Origin: Oscillospiraceae bacterium
Lineage (GTDB): Bacteria; Bacillota; Clostridia; Oscillospirales; Oscillospiraceae
DNA: 64,000 nt
NCBI GenBank assembly: GCA_020025425.1
Contig: JAHHSD010000005.1
Location: forward strand, 1-64,000
Direction of reading: 5' to 3'
Position numbers and translations under genes: made by a program. How positions within the stretch are numbered: the first letter of the stretch is position 1; each line of letters begins with the position of its first letter. The notes under the pieces were generated by a model that was not told where the DNA came from, made no database searches, and worked only from the letters and a program-made list of their open reading frames with translations. This document shows positions 1-8,500 of the stretch, piece after piece.

Positions 1-1184
1 TGTCCGGCAAGGCCGTGGAGGCCTGCGGCGATGTGGACACCATGATTCTGGACAAGACCGGCACCATCACCTTCGGCAACCGGCTGGCGGCTGACTTCCT
101 GCCGGTCAAGGGGGCCGACAAGGCCGACCTGATCCACTGTGCCGCCCTCACCTGCTTCGGCGATTCCACACCGGAGGGCAAATCCACCCTGGAGCTGGCC
201 CGCAAGCTGGGCGATACCACTGAGGAGCCCCAGGGCGCGCAGTTCTTCGAATTCACCGCCCAGTCCCGCATGAGCGGCCTGGATCTGGCCGATGGGACCT
301 CCATCCGCAAGGGCGCCTCCGACGCCATTATGCAGTATGTGCAGGACCGGGGCGGCAGCGTCCCGGCAGACCTGCGGGAGCATGTGGAGCACGTCTCCTC
401 TCTGGGCGGCACGCCCCTGGTGGTTTGCAGAAACGAGCAGATTTTGGGGGTCATTTACCTGAAGGATACCGTCAAGCCCGGTATGCGGGAGCGGTTTGAG
501 CGCCTGCGCGCCATCGGCATCCGGACAATCATGTGTACCGGCGACAACCCCCTGACCGCCGCCACCATCGCAGAGGAGGCGGGCGTGGACAGCTTTGTGG
601 CAGAGTGCAAGCCTGAGGACAAAATCGCTGTCATCAAAAAGGAGCAGGCCCAGGGCAAGATCGTGGCCATGACCGGCGATGGCACCAACGACGTCCCCGC
701 CCTAGCCCAGGCCAATGTGGGTCTGGCCATGAACTCCGGCACCACGGCGGCCAAGGAAGCCGCCAACATGGTGGACCTGGACAGCGACCCCACCAAGATC
801 CTGGAGGTGGTGGAGATCGGCAAGCAGCTTCTGATCACCAGAGGCTCCCTGACCACCTTTTCCATCGCAAACGACATCGCCAAGTATTTTGCCATCATTC
901 CCGCCATGTTCATGGCGGCCATCCCCCAGCTGAAGGTCCTGAACATCATGGGGCTGGCGTCCACCAACAGCGCCATCCTGTCCGCCCTGATCTTCAACGC
1001 CCTCATCATCCCCGCACTGATCCCTCTGGCCATGAAGGGTGTCAAATACCGCCCCATGTCCTCCGGAAAAATGCTGGCGCGGAACATGCTGATCTACGGC
1101 CTGGGCGGCGTGGTCACCCCCTTTATCGGCATCAAGCTCATCGACCTGATCATCAGCCCCCTGCTGCTGACCATCGGACTTTAA
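1..1184 (+). CDS. kdpB: Potassium-transporting P-type ATPase, KdpB subunit (C-terminal part)
   Basis: Catalytic subunit of the high-affinity KdpFABC potassium pump, cut by the left edge; the reading frame is open from base 3 and 393 residues remain. The phosphorylated Asp lies in DKTGT at fragment residues 17-21. Further on are TGDN, MTGDGTNDVPALA (hinge and Mg-binding region of P-type ATPases) and a hydrophobic C-terminus with about three membrane segments. The internal GTG at base 15 is not a start, because homology to KdpB continues upstream of it. kdpC follows after 12 bases, so kdpA (and perhaps kdpF) should lie just off the left edge. Identification is firm from the motifs and the kdpC-kdpDE context. 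Confidence 0.96.
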   Translation, partial: SGKAVEACGDVDTMILDKTGTITFGNRLAADFLPVKGADKADLIHCAALTCFGDSTPEGKSTLELARKLGDTTEEPQGAQFFEFTAQSRMSGLDLADGTSIRKGASDAIMQYVQDRGGSVPADLREHVEHVSSLGGTPLVVCRNEQILGVIYLKDTVKPGMRERFERLRAIGIRTIMCTGDNPLTAATIAEEAGVDSFVAECKPEDKIAVIKKEQAQGKIVAMTGDGTNDVPALAQANVGLAMNSGTTAAKEAANMVDLDSDPTKILEVVEIGKQLLITRGSLTTFSIANDIAKYFAIIPAMFMAAIPQLKVLNIMGLASTNSAILSALIFNALIIPALIPLAMKGVKYRPMSSGKMLARNMLIYGLGGVVTPFIGIKLIDLIISPLLLTIGL

Positions 1185-1196
1185 GGAGACTTAGAC

Positions 1197-1850
1197 ATGG
1201 AACACTGCAAGAATTTTCTCAAAACTCTCCGCCCCGCACTGACGGTCACCCTGGTGCTCATGCTGATCTGCGGGCTGGGCTATCCCCTTCTGATGACCGG
1301 TCTCTCCCAAATCCTGTTTCCCAGCCAGGCCAACGGCGGACTGATTTCCGCAGACGGCCAGGTGGTGGGCTCCCGGTATGTGGGGCAGGAATTTACCCAG
1401 CCCTGGTTTATGAAGGGCCGGCCCTCCGCCGTCCACTACAACACCTGCCAGGTCACTGACTCCGGCAAGACCCTGTACCTGGACGGCACCCCCTTTTCCG
1501 GTCCTGCCTCCGGGTCCTCCAACTACGGCCCCTCCAACCCCGCCCTCCGGCAGCGGGTGCAGGATAACATAGTCGCCTTCCTGGCCGCCAACCCCGCTGT
1601 TAGCCGGGAGGACATCCCCACCGACCTGATGACCGCCTCCGGCTCCGGACTTGACCCCCACATCTCCCCCGCCTCGGCCGCCATCCAGCTCCCCGCCATT
1701 GCACAGGCCTCCGGGCTCCCCATGGACACCCTGGAGCAGATCGTGGCGGACCATACCACCGGAAAGCTGTTTGGGATCTTCGGGGAGGAGGTCGTCAACG
1801 TCCTTGAGGTCAACATCGACATTGCACAGGCCATGAAGCTCCCCAAATAA
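1197..1850 (+). CDS. kdpC: Potassium-transporting ATPase, KdpC subunit
   Basis: Single-span accessory subunit of the Kdp potassium pump, thought to stabilise the KdpA-KdpB assembly at the membrane. The 217-residue product has one N-terminal hydrophobic segment (about residues 13-40, rich in Leu/Val) followed by a soluble domain with the usual KdpC patterns: GGLI near the start, SNYGPSNP, DLMTASGSGLDPHISPASA and a C-terminal VNVLEVN. The ATG is preceded by AAGGAGACTTAG, a good ribosome-binding site, 12 bases after the kdpB stop. It is slightly longer than the common 190-200 residues. A strong terminator follows, separating the pump genes from kdpDE. Confidence 0.96.
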   Translation: MEHCKNFLKTLRPALTVTLVLMLICGLGYPLLMTGLSQILFPSQANGGLISADGQVVGSRYVGQEFTQPWFMKGRPSAVHYNTCQVTDSGKTLYLDGTPFSGPASGSSNYGPSNPALRQRVQDNIVAFLAANPAVSREDIPTDLMTASGSGLDPHISPASAAIQLPAIAQASGLPMDTLEQIVADHTTGKLFGIFGEEVVNVLEVNIDIAQAMKLPK

Positions 1851-1865
1851 AGGGGAACGATTGCA

Positions 1866-1906
1866 AAAAGGCTGTGAAAAGCAACGCTTTTCACAGCCTT
1901 TTCTGT
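1866..1906 (+). terminator. Rho-independent terminator after kdpC
   Basis: A 17-base perfect stem (1866-1882 with 1886-1902, loop of three) ends in a T-rich tail. It lies 15 bases after the kdpC stop and shows that kdpDE have their own transcription start. Confidence 0.9.
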
Positions 1907-1992
1907 TCCAGTCCCAGTCCGGGCGGGAATTTCCTTTATATTTTCTTAATATTGCAGTTGGATTCCTAATAGCATATCAATCAAAAAAGCGG

Positions 1993-1998
1993 TATAAT
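1993..1998 (+). promoter_or_regulatory. -10 box of the kdpDE promoter
   Basis: A perfect TATAAT stands 52 bases upstream of the kdpD start. No good -35 box is found 17 bases upstream (TAGCAT), which would fit a promoter needing an activator. An AT-rich stretch at 1935-1951 (TTTATATTTTCTTAAT) resembles the T-rich KdpE site known from E. coli; that resemblance is only suggestive. Confidence 0.5.
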
Positions 1999-2050
1999 AC
2001 AAGAAAAATCCTCGAACAGAACCACTTAGGAAAGGCAGAGAGATGGTCGT

Positions 2051-4735
2051 ATGGACAGAGAACTCCGTGATCCGGCCCATTTTTTGCAGATGGCCCAAAG
2101 CGAAACCAAGCCGGCGGACCGCGGCCTTCTGAAAATATTTTTCGGCTTTGCAGCGGGCGTGGGCAAGACCTACGCCATGCTGGAGGCGGCCCACGCGGCA
2201 AAGCAGCAGGGCGTGGACATTGTGGCGGGCTACATCGAGCCCCACACCCGCCCGGAAACCCTGGCGCTGCTGGACGGGCTGGAGCAGCTCCCTGTGCGGC
2301 AGGTGTCTCACGGGGACATCGAGCTGCATGAGTTTGATCTGGACGCGGCCCTGAGCCGGAAGCCGGCCCTGATTCTGGTGGACGAGCTGGCCCACACCAA
2401 TGCCCCCGGTAGCCGGCACGCCAAGCGCTACCAGGACGTGGAGGAGCTGCTCCGGGCCGGCATCAACGTCTATACCACCATCAACGTCCAGCACATCGAA
2501 AGTCTCAACGACACTGTGGCCTCCATCACCGGCATCCAGGTGCGGGAGCGCATCCCGGACTCTGTGTTTGACCACGCGGACCAGGTGGAAATCGTGGATA
2601 TCGAGCCCCAGGAGCTGATTGAGCGGCTGCAAAGCGGCAAGGTTTACCGGGAAATGCAGGCCCAGCGGGCCATGGCAAACTTCTTCACCCTGCCCAATCT
2701 GACCGCTCTGCGGGAGATTGCCCTGCGGCGCTGCGCCGACCGGGTCAACAGCCAAAGCGGCTCGGCCCAGAGCGAGGAATACCGCACCGAGGAGCACATC
2801 CTGGTGTGCCTGTCCTCCTCCCCCTCCAACGAGAAAATCATCCGCACGGCCGCCCGTATGGCCCAGGCGTTCAAGGGCACCTTCACCGCACTGTTTGTGG
2901 AGACCCCGGACTTCCCCGCCATGCGCGCCGAAAACGTGCAGCGGCTGCGCAGCAACCTGCGTCTGGCGGAGCAGCTGGGCGCAAAAATCGAAACGGTGTA
3001 CGGGACTGACGTGCCCTTTCAGATCGCGGAATTTGCCCGCCTGTCAGGGGTCTCGAAAATCGTTGTGGGCCGCAGCATGGCGTCCAAGGGCCGCCTGTTC
3101 CGGTCCCAGACTTTGACGGAAAAGCTCATCGCCACTGCGCCCTATCTGGACATTCACATCATCCCGGACGCCGCCTCCAACACCCCTTACCACCCGCACA
3201 AGGTGAAAAACAGGCGCTTTTCCATGTGTGATTTCTGGAAAAGTCTCCTGATCCTGATTCTCGCCAGCTGCATCGGCTGGGTGTTCGATTATATGCACTT
3301 TGCAGAGGCCAATATCATCACGGTCTACGTGCTGGGCGTGCTCATCACCTCGGTGGTGACTCAGAACCGGATTTACAGTCTCTGCTCCTCAGTGGTCAGC
3401 GTTCTGGTGTTCAACTTCCTGTTTACCGAGCCGCGCTTAAGTCTGAACGCCTATGGCGCCGGCTATCCGGTCACCTTTTTCATCATGTTCCTCTCCGCCC
3501 TGCTCACCAGCTCCCTGGCCGGCAAGCTGAAGGAGCACGCCAAGCTGTCCGCCCTGGCGGCCTATCGGAACAAAATCCTCTTTGACGTGAACCAGTCCCT
3601 CCAGCAGGCGGAAAACCGCCTGGACATCATCAATTCCACCGCCCTGCACCTGAACCGTCTGCTGGGGCGGGACATTATCATCTACCCGGTGGAGCAGGAC
3701 CAGCTGGAGCCGGCAAAAATCTTCTACGCCGCACCCGACGAGCAGAACCACACCGACTACACCGGCGACGTGGAGCGGACCGTGGCGCTGTGGGTCCTCA
3801 AAAACAACAAGCACGCAGGGGCCACCACCCAGACCCTGTCCGGTGCAAAGTGCCTGTATCTCGCCATCCGGATCAACCAGAAGGTCTACGGAGTTGCCGG
3901 CATCGCCGTGGGCAAGGACCCCCTGGACAGCTCCGAGAAGAGCATGACCCTGTCCATTCTGGGCGAATGTGCCCTGGCTCTGGAAAACGATCAGAACGCC
4001 CGGGAAAAGGAGCGGGCCGCCGTCCTGGCACAGAAAGAGCAGCTGCGGGCCAACCTGCTGCGGGCCATCTCCCACGATCTGCGCACGCCATTGACCTCGA
4101 TCTCCGGCAACGCCAGCAATTTTCTGTCTAATGGGGACAAAATGGATGAGCAGACAAAGCATCAGCTTTTCATCGACATTTATGACGACTCCATGTGGCT
4201 GATCAATCTGGTGGAAAACCTGCTGTCTGTCTCCCGGCTGGAGGAAAACCATCTCAACCTCCATTTCAGCTCGGAGCTGGTGTCCGATGTGATCGAAGAG
4301 GCTTTGAAGCACATCAACCGGAAAAGCGCGGACTACCACATCTCGGTCCACCATGAGGATGAGTTCCTGCTGGCCAGGATGGACGCAAAGCTGATCGTCC
4401 AGGTCATCATCAATCTGGTGGACAACGCCATCAAATATACCCCCGCGGGCAGCAGCATCACCATCTGCACCCGGCCCAAGGACGGCAAGGCGGTCATCTC
4501 CGTCTCTGACAACGGAGCCGGGATCCCGGATGAGATGAAGCCCAGGATCTTCGACATGTTTTACAGCGGCGCCAACAAAATCGCAGACAGCCGCCGCAGC
4601 CTTGGTCTGGGTCTGTCCCTGTGCAAATCCATTGTCACCGCCCACGACGGGACCATCTCTGTGTCTGACTGCCAGCCCCATGGCACGATGTTCTCATTTA
4701 CGCTACCGATGGAGGAGGTAAAGCTCTATGAATAA
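2051..4735 (+). CDS. kdpD: Osmosensitive potassium-channel sensor histidine kinase KdpD
   Basis: Membrane sensor kinase that controls kdp expression through KdpE in response to potassium limitation. Domain order in the 894 residues: KdpD N-terminal domain (about 18-230) with a Walker A-like GFAAGVGKTY and a DELAHTN Walker B segment; universal-stress-protein-like domain (about 250-370); four closely spaced membrane helices of the DUF4118 type (about 395-495); a GAF-like region (about 520-640); HisKA dimerisation domain with phospho-accepting His675 in AISHDLRTPLTS; and an HATPase domain with DNAIKYTP, DNGAGIP and GLGLSL. The start follows AGGAAAGGCAGAGA. It overlaps kdpE by 8 bases, so the two are translated from one message. 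Confidence 0.97.
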   Translation: MDRELRDPAHFLQMAQSETKPADRGLLKIFFGFAAGVGKTYAMLEAAHAAKQQGVDIVAGYIEPHTRPETLALLDGLEQLPVRQVSHGDIELHEFDLDAALSRKPALILVDELAHTNAPGSRHAKRYQDVEELLRAGINVYTTINVQHIESLNDTVASITGIQVRERIPDSVFDHADQVEIVDIEPQELIERLQSGKVYREMQAQRAMANFFTLPNLTALREIALRRCADRVNSQSGSAQSEEYRTEEHILVCLSSSPSNEKIIRTAARMAQAFKGTFTALFVETPDFPAMRAENVQRLRSNLRLAEQLGAKIETVYGTDVPFQIAEFARLSGVSKIVVGRSMASKGRLFRSQTLTEKLIATAPYLDIHIIPDAASNTPYHPHKVKNRRFSMCDFWKSLLILILASCIGWVFDYMHFAEANIITVYVLGVLITSVVTQNRIYSLCSSVVSVLVFNFLFTEPRLSLNAYGAGYPVTFFIMFLSALLTSSLAGKLKEHAKLSALAAYRNKILFDVNQSLQQAENRLDIINSTALHLNRLLGRDIIIYPVEQDQLEPAKIFYAAPDEQNHTDYTGDVERTVALWVLKNNKHAGATTQTLSGAKCLYLAIRINQKVYGVAGIAVGKDPLDSSEKSMTLSILGECALALENDQNAREKERAAVLAQKEQLRANLLRAISHDLRTPLTSISGNASNFLSNGDKMDEQTKHQLFIDIYDDSMWLINLVENLLSVSRLEENHLNLHFSSELVSDVIEEALKHINRKSADYHISVHHEDEFLLARMDAKLIVQVIINLVDNAIKYTPAGSSITICTRPKDGKAVISVSDNGAGIPDEMKPRIFDMFYSGANKIADSRRSLGLGLSLCKSIVTAHDGTISVSDCQPHGTMFSFTLPMEEVKLYE

Positions 4736-5426
4736 ATTCACGATCCTGGTGGTGGAGGACGACCCCTCGGTCAAAAACCTGATGACCACCACCCTGCGCA
4801 CCCACGAGTACCGCTATCTGACCGCACAGAACGGGCAGTCCGCCATTATGGAGGCGTCATCCCACAATCCGGACATCGTCCTGCTGGATCTGGGGCTGCC
4901 TGATATGGACGGGATCGAAGTGATCCGCAGCATCCGCAGCTGGTCCAACATGCCCATTATTGTCATCAGCGCCCGGAGCGAGGATATGGACAAGATCGAC
5001 GCCCTGGACGCCGGTGCGGACGACTATCTCACCAAGCCCTTCTCCGTGGAGGAGCTGCTGGCCCGTCTGCGGGCCACCCAGCGCCGGCTCAGCATGGTGT
5101 CCAGTGACTACGAGTCCTCCTCCACCTTCACCAACGGACAGCTTAAGATCGACTACCCCGCCGGCTGCGCCTGGATCAACGGCGAGGAGCTGCACCTCAC
5201 CCCCATTGAGTACAAGCTGCTCTGTCTTCTCTCCCGGAACGTGGGCCGTGTTCTGACCCATACCTACATCACCCAGCACATCTGGGGGCGCAGCTGGGAA
5301 AACGACGTGGCCTCCCTGCGGGTGTTCATGGCCACGTTAAGGAAAAAGCTGGAGGCCGCCCCGGACTCCCCCCAGTACATCCAGACCCACGTGGGGGTGG
5401 GCTATCGGATGATCCGGGTAGAATAA
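4728..5426 (+). CDS. kdpE: Response regulator KdpE (OmpR/PhoB class)
   Basis: DNA-binding partner of KdpD that activates the kdp pump operon. The 232-residue protein has an N-terminal receiver domain with acidic pair Asp11/Asp12, phospho-acceptor Asp54 (in VLLDLGLPD) and Lys in DYLTKPF, then a winged-helix output domain ending in THVGVGYRM, typical of OmpR/PhoB. Its ATG overlaps the last 8 bases of kdpD, indicating translational coupling. A strong terminator lies immediately after the stop. Kdp gene order plus sequence make the assignment secure. Confidence 0.96.
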   Translation: MNKFTILVVEDDPSVKNLMTTTLRTHEYRYLTAQNGQSAIMEASSHNPDIVLLDLGLPDMDGIEVIRSIRSWSNMPIIVISARSEDMDKIDALDAGADDYLTKPFSVEELLARLRATQRRLSMVSSDYESSSTFTNGQLKIDYPAGCAWINGEELHLTPIEYKLLCLLSRNVGRVLTHTYITQHIWGRSWENDVASLRVFMATLRKKLEAAPDSPQYIQTHVGVGYRMIRVE

Positions 5427-5427
5427 C

Positions 5428-5466
5428 AAAAAACAGGAGCGAACGGCGGTTCGCTCCTGTTTTTGT
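5428..5466. terminator. Bidirectional terminator between kdpE and the convergent zinc-ribbon gene
   Basis: A 17-base stem (arms around AAACAGGAGCGAAC, loop GGCG) has A-tract and T-tract on its two sides. It can stop transcription of kdpE from the left and of the minus-strand gene ending at 5489 from the right. Confidence 0.9.
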
Positions 5467-5488
5467 TCTCTTTGTGCAGGATTGCGGC

Positions 5489-6397
5489 TCAGTCCTCCCA
5501 GGAAAAGGGGCTGCCCTCCCGGAGCCGCTCCCCCACCTCCGGATTTTGGGAGAAGTCCGGCCCGGCGGCAAACAGCAGCGTCTCCCACATGTCTCTGGCC
5601 AGGTCAGGGTCCTCCTCCAGCACGTCCTCCAGCAGCCGGTCCCACTGCACGTCCCGGAGCTTCTCCAGGGACCAGCCGGAAAAATAGTCCGGGAAGCTGA
5701 ACACCAGGATATCCCTGCAATCGTCATCCAGACGACTGGTGTCGTCCCGCTGCAATCTGGCCATAACGGCGCCCAGGTCGGGGGAAACGCACTGATGCCG
5801 GTACCAGTGGTACTCAAAGGCGCTCCGAAGCTCCCTGCACCGGTCGGCGCCCTCCCCCTCCCACTGGTCGGAGACAAAATACTCATAGACGTCCCCCAGG
5901 TTCCGCATCATGCCGTCGATCTCCTCGGGGCAGTCCCCGGAGGGAAACTTTTCAATGAGCTCCTTCCAGAACGTGCCGCAGAACTCCTCTGTGAGCTTGC
6001 CCTGCGCCCCGCACAGCACCTCGCCCCACCTGGATGCATCATAGATCTTCCAGCCGTCCGGGAGACCATTCAGCTGCGGCGTCTCCTGCAAAAGCCGGTC
6101 CAGCGCCTCAAATTTCTCCCGGTCCTCCGTGTGCCCGGGCATCTCCATGGCGTGGGAGATCTCATAGATCAGGACGGACCCAAGCTGTGGGACCAGCTCC
6201 TCAGCATTGCGGGGCAGTACCCGTTTCAGCTCCTGCCATGTCCTGGGAAAATCCAGCTCGCGGGAGACAGAGAGCTTCAGCGTGAGCGCCTGCTCCTCCC
6301 TCTGCTCAGGGGGCAGATCGCCAAAATCGCCGCAGCAGCCGCACTCCCAGCGGTTCCCCCGGATCATCACCGGACTTCCGCACCATGGACACCTCAT
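5489..6397 (-). CDS. Zinc-ribbon protein of unknown function
   Basis: Function not recognised. The chosen product is 302 residues and begins MRCPWCGSPV; two CxxC pairs (CPWC and CGCC) within the first 25 residues form a probable zinc ribbon. The remainder is an acidic, Trp- and Leu-rich soluble domain without signal peptide or membrane segment. An upstream in-frame TTG at 6490 would lengthen the protein, but it lacks a ribosome-binding site. The ATG at 6397 has GAGAGGGG ten bases upstream, and starting at the zinc ribbon matches the usual layout of such proteins. It is co-directional with the ABC-2 operon and 113 bases behind it, so it may be read from the same message. Confidence 0.6.
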   Translation of the reverse strand: MRCPWCGSPVMIRGNRWECGCCGDFGDLPPEQREEQALTLKLSVSRELDFPRTWQELKRVLPRNAEELVPQLGSVLIYEISHAMEMPGHTEDREKFEALDRLLQETPQLNGLPDGWKIYDASRWGEVLCGAQGKLTEEFCGTFWKELIEKFPSGDCPEEIDGMMRNLGDVYEYFVSDQWEGEGADRCRELRSAFEYHWYRHQCVSPDLGAVMARLQRDDTSRLDDDCRDILVFSFPDYFSGWSLEKLRDVQWDRLLEDVLEEDPDLARDMWETLLFAAGPDFSQNPEVGERLREGSPFSWED

Positions 6398-6510
6398 ACG
6401 CGCCGCCCCTCTCTGTACTGCAAATGTGCCGGTGCAGACCATGCACTGCCAGCTTTTCTCCAGTATAACGCCCAGAGGAAAAATTTTCAATTCAGATTTG
6501 CGTCAGGCCC

Positions 6511-7086
6511 TCAATACTCCATCTCTTCCACGACGGCGCAGGAGACGCGGTAGGACAGATACAGAGCTGCCGGAGCTGCCAGTGCCAGCACCACCAGTGC
6601 ATTCTTAATCAGAAATTCCGTGACCTCTGAGCTGACCATAAAATAGAACACAAATACAAACAGGCCTATGGCCGCCGCCACAATGGCCCCTACATGGTTG
6701 ACCCCGTACCGGTACAGCATTGGCAGCATGATGCACAGGATAAAGAGGATGAACAGAGCGGACACCAAGCTCTCCTCCATTCCAAAGGAAAACAGGGCGG
6801 ACAGGATGACGGTGTAGATCCCGCCCATCACAATGATGGCGATAGCAGCGGCGTATCTGGCCCCCACCATGCCCCGCCGTCCGCCGGGGAGGGACAGGGC
6901 ATAGCTCTCCCAGCAGCTGGTCTTGTCCATGCTGAACATGGAGACGGGCAACGCGATGAAACAGGCCCCCATCATGCCCGACACAGCAGGTCCCCCCAGG
7001 GTCATCGCAAAGAAAAGCCCCATCAGCAGATAAAGCAGAAGATTTTTCCGGACCAGGAGCAGGTCCTTATAAACCATACCTTTCAC
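6511..7086 (-). CDS. ABC-2 type transporter permease
   Basis: Membrane subunit of the small export-type ABC system formed with the upstream ATPase. The 191 residues contain about six hydrophobic segments after the N-terminal KDLLLVRKNLLLY, the usual opening of ABC-2 permeases in GntR/YtrA-controlled operons. The start is GTG, overlapping the ATPase stop as GTGA, with GGGGGAA seven bases upstream; an ATG three codons later is the alternative. Substrate unknown: related systems export antimicrobial peptides or relieve cell-envelope stress, but nothing here fixes it. Confidence 0.8.
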   Translation of the reverse strand: MKGMVYKDLLLVRKNLLLYLLMGLFFAMTLGGPAVSGMMGACFIALPVSMFSMDKTSCWESYALSLPGGRRGMVGARYAAAIAIIVMGGIYTVILSALFSFGMEESLVSALFILFILCIMLPMLYRYGVNHVGAIVAAAIGLFVFVFYFMVSSEVTEFLIKNALVVLALAAPAALYLSYRVSCAVVEEMEY

Positions 7087-7943
7087 AGCACTTCCCCCTT
7101 TCCTATCAGGACCATAATGTCGTCCAGGTTGGGCTTATCCACCAGGAATCCAGGATGCTTTCTCGCAAAAGCCTCCCGGTCCTTCACCAGGCACTGGCAG
7201 CCGAACTGCCCCCGCTGCACCCGAAGGACCTCCCCGGGCTCCAGCTCCCGGAGCTGGTCGCCGGTGCAGCCCACACGGCCGTAGGAATCCAGGATCTCAT
7301 CCTTGGTTCCGGCCAGCACCACCTGCCCTGCGTGGAGGTAGACAATGTAATCGGCCACCCGCTCAATGTCGCTGGTGATGTGGCTGGAGAGCAGGATGGC
7401 GTGGTCCTCGTCCTGGATAAAGTCCAGAAATTCGTCCAGAATCTCGCTACGGACCACGGGGTCCAGTCCGGCGGTGGCCTCGTCCAGCAGCAGGAGCCGG
7501 GGCCGGTGGGCCAGGGCGGCGGCCAGAGAGAGCTTCATCTTCATGCCCCGGGAGAAGGTTTTGATCCGCTTGTCGGTGGGCAGGCTGAATTTTTCCAGAT
7601 AGCTGCGGAAAAGCTCCCTGTCCCAGCTCTTCCAGCTGGGGGCCAGCGTTTTCTCCAGCTGGGGCAGCTTCATCTCCCCCTGGAACAGGCACTCGTCAAA
7701 GACCACGCCCACCTCCTCCATCACGGCCCGGTGCTCCCCATGGGGGTCCCTGCCCCAAACTGAGATGGTGCCGCTGTCCGGATGGACAATATCCAAAATG
7801 CACTTGATGGTGGTGCTCTTACCGGCACCGTTGTCTCCGATCAGGCCCAGAATGGTCCCGCCGGGCAGGGTCATATCCACGTCCTTCAGCGCAAAGCCCG
7901 GGTAGGACTTGCACAGACCCTTGATTTCAATACAATTACTCAT
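7083..7943 (-). CDS. ABC transporter ATP-binding protein (YtrB-like)
   Basis: Cytoplasmic ATPase of the ABC-2 transporter, 286 residues from the chosen start MSNCIEIKG. It shows Walker A GDNGAGKST, an ABC signature FSRGMKMKL in the variant form common to ABC-2 drug and peptide exporters, Walker B LLLLDEATAGLDP and a SSHITSDIE switch region. The start at 7943 has AAGGAGAAAACC directly upstream and overlaps the end of the GntR gene by 8 bases. A longer version from 7958 would start inside gntR without a proper site. It forms one operon with gntR and the permease. Confidence 0.88.
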   Translation of the reverse strand: MSNCIEIKGLCKSYPGFALKDVDMTLPGGTILGLIGDNGAGKSTTIKCILDIVHPDSGTISVWGRDPHGEHRAVMEEVGVVFDECLFQGEMKLPQLEKTLAPSWKSWDRELFRSYLEKFSLPTDKRIKTFSRGMKMKLSLAAALAHRPRLLLLDEATAGLDPVVRSEILDEFLDFIQDEDHAILLSSHITSDIERVADYIVYLHAGQVVLAGTKDEILDSYGRVGCTGDQLRELEPGEVLRVQRGQFGCQCLVKDREAFARKHPGFLVDKPNLDDIMVLIGKGEVL

Positions 7944-8319
7944 GGTTTTCTCCTTCATACAGAAGTGTCAGCATTTCCTTCAGCTCCTCCAGGGCGATGG
8001 CCCCTTTGCGGGCCTCATCCACCGCCTGGGAGAGCTTCTCCTCCACAGACCGCAGCTGGGCCTCACGCAGCATCTCCCGGTCCTGCCGGGCCACAAAACA
8101 GCCCTTTCCCGGCACGGTATCCAGAAAGCCATCCCGCTCCAGCTCGTCATAGGCCCGCTTGGTGGTGATGACCGAGATGTGCAGCTCCTTGGCCAGCAGC
8201 CGCATGGAGGGCATGGCCTGATCGGGCGCCAGCACACCGGACAGGATCTGCTCCTTCACCTGGTCGGTGATCTGTTCATAAATGGGTTTTCCGCTGGAAT
8301 TGCTTAAAATAATGTTCAT
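7936..8319 (-). CDS. GntR-family transcriptional regulator, YtrA subfamily
   Basis: Short 127-residue repressor typical of the YtrA branch: N-terminal winged helix (about residues 8-75, with KPIYEQITDQVKEQI and a PSMRLLAKEL recognition region) followed by a roughly 50-residue dimerisation helix instead of a ligand domain. YtrA proteins repress the ABC operon in which they sit. Here the gene leads such an operon, and a long palindrome covers the promoter, so autoregulation is very likely. The ATG has AAGGGA seven bases upstream. Confidence 0.88.
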   Translation of the reverse strand: MNIILSNSSGKPIYEQITDQVKEQILSGVLAPDQAMPSMRLLAKELHISVITTKRAYDELERDGFLDTVPGKGCFVARQDREMLREAQLRSVEEKLSQAVDEARKGAIALEELKEMLTLLYEGENHE

Positions 8320-8369
8320 GGAATCGTCCCTTTTCGCAGCAGCGGATAGGGATGGACCGCCGCTGTTGT

Positions 8370-8404
8370 GTTATACTGTATATATAGTATATACACAGTA
8401 TAAC
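8370..8404. promoter_or_regulatory. Nested palindromic operator of the GntR/ABC-2 operon
   Basis: Outer arms GTTATACTGT (8370-8379) and ACAGTATAAC (8395-8404) are a perfect 10-base inverted repeat. The centre holds a second inverted repeat, GTATATA-TAG-TATATAC (8378-8394). The right outer arm covers the -10 box of the gntR promoter. This is the expected position for a YtrA-type repressor site. Confidence 0.75.
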
Positions 8405-8425
8405 AACAGTCCCCTCACTTGTCAA
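8397..8425 (-). promoter_or_regulatory. Sigma-A promoter of the gntR-ABC operon
   Basis: On the minus strand TTGACA (8420-8425) and TATACT (8397-8402) are exactly 17 bases apart. This near-consensus promoter fires toward gntR, whose start is 78 bases downstream of the -10 box. The operator above overlaps it. Confidence 0.85.
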
Positions 8426-8444
8426 GTAGCTGTCGAAAAAATAA

Positions 8445-8480
8445 TCAAGGGACTTCACATGGTCTGTGAAGTCCCTTTTG
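8445..8480 (-). terminator. Terminator of the ECF sigma/anti-sigma operon
   Basis: A 13-base stem (AAGGGACTTCACA with its complement, loop of five) lies 24 bases past the minus-strand stop at 8501 and is followed on that strand by GATTATTTTTT. Confidence 0.8.
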
Positions 8481-8500
8481 TCTTATTTCCCTTTATCCTT

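Noticed and set aside
5489..6490. Longer version of the zinc-ribbon protein from TTG 6490
   Set aside because: No ribosome site; the extra 31 residues precede the natural MRCPWCGSP start.
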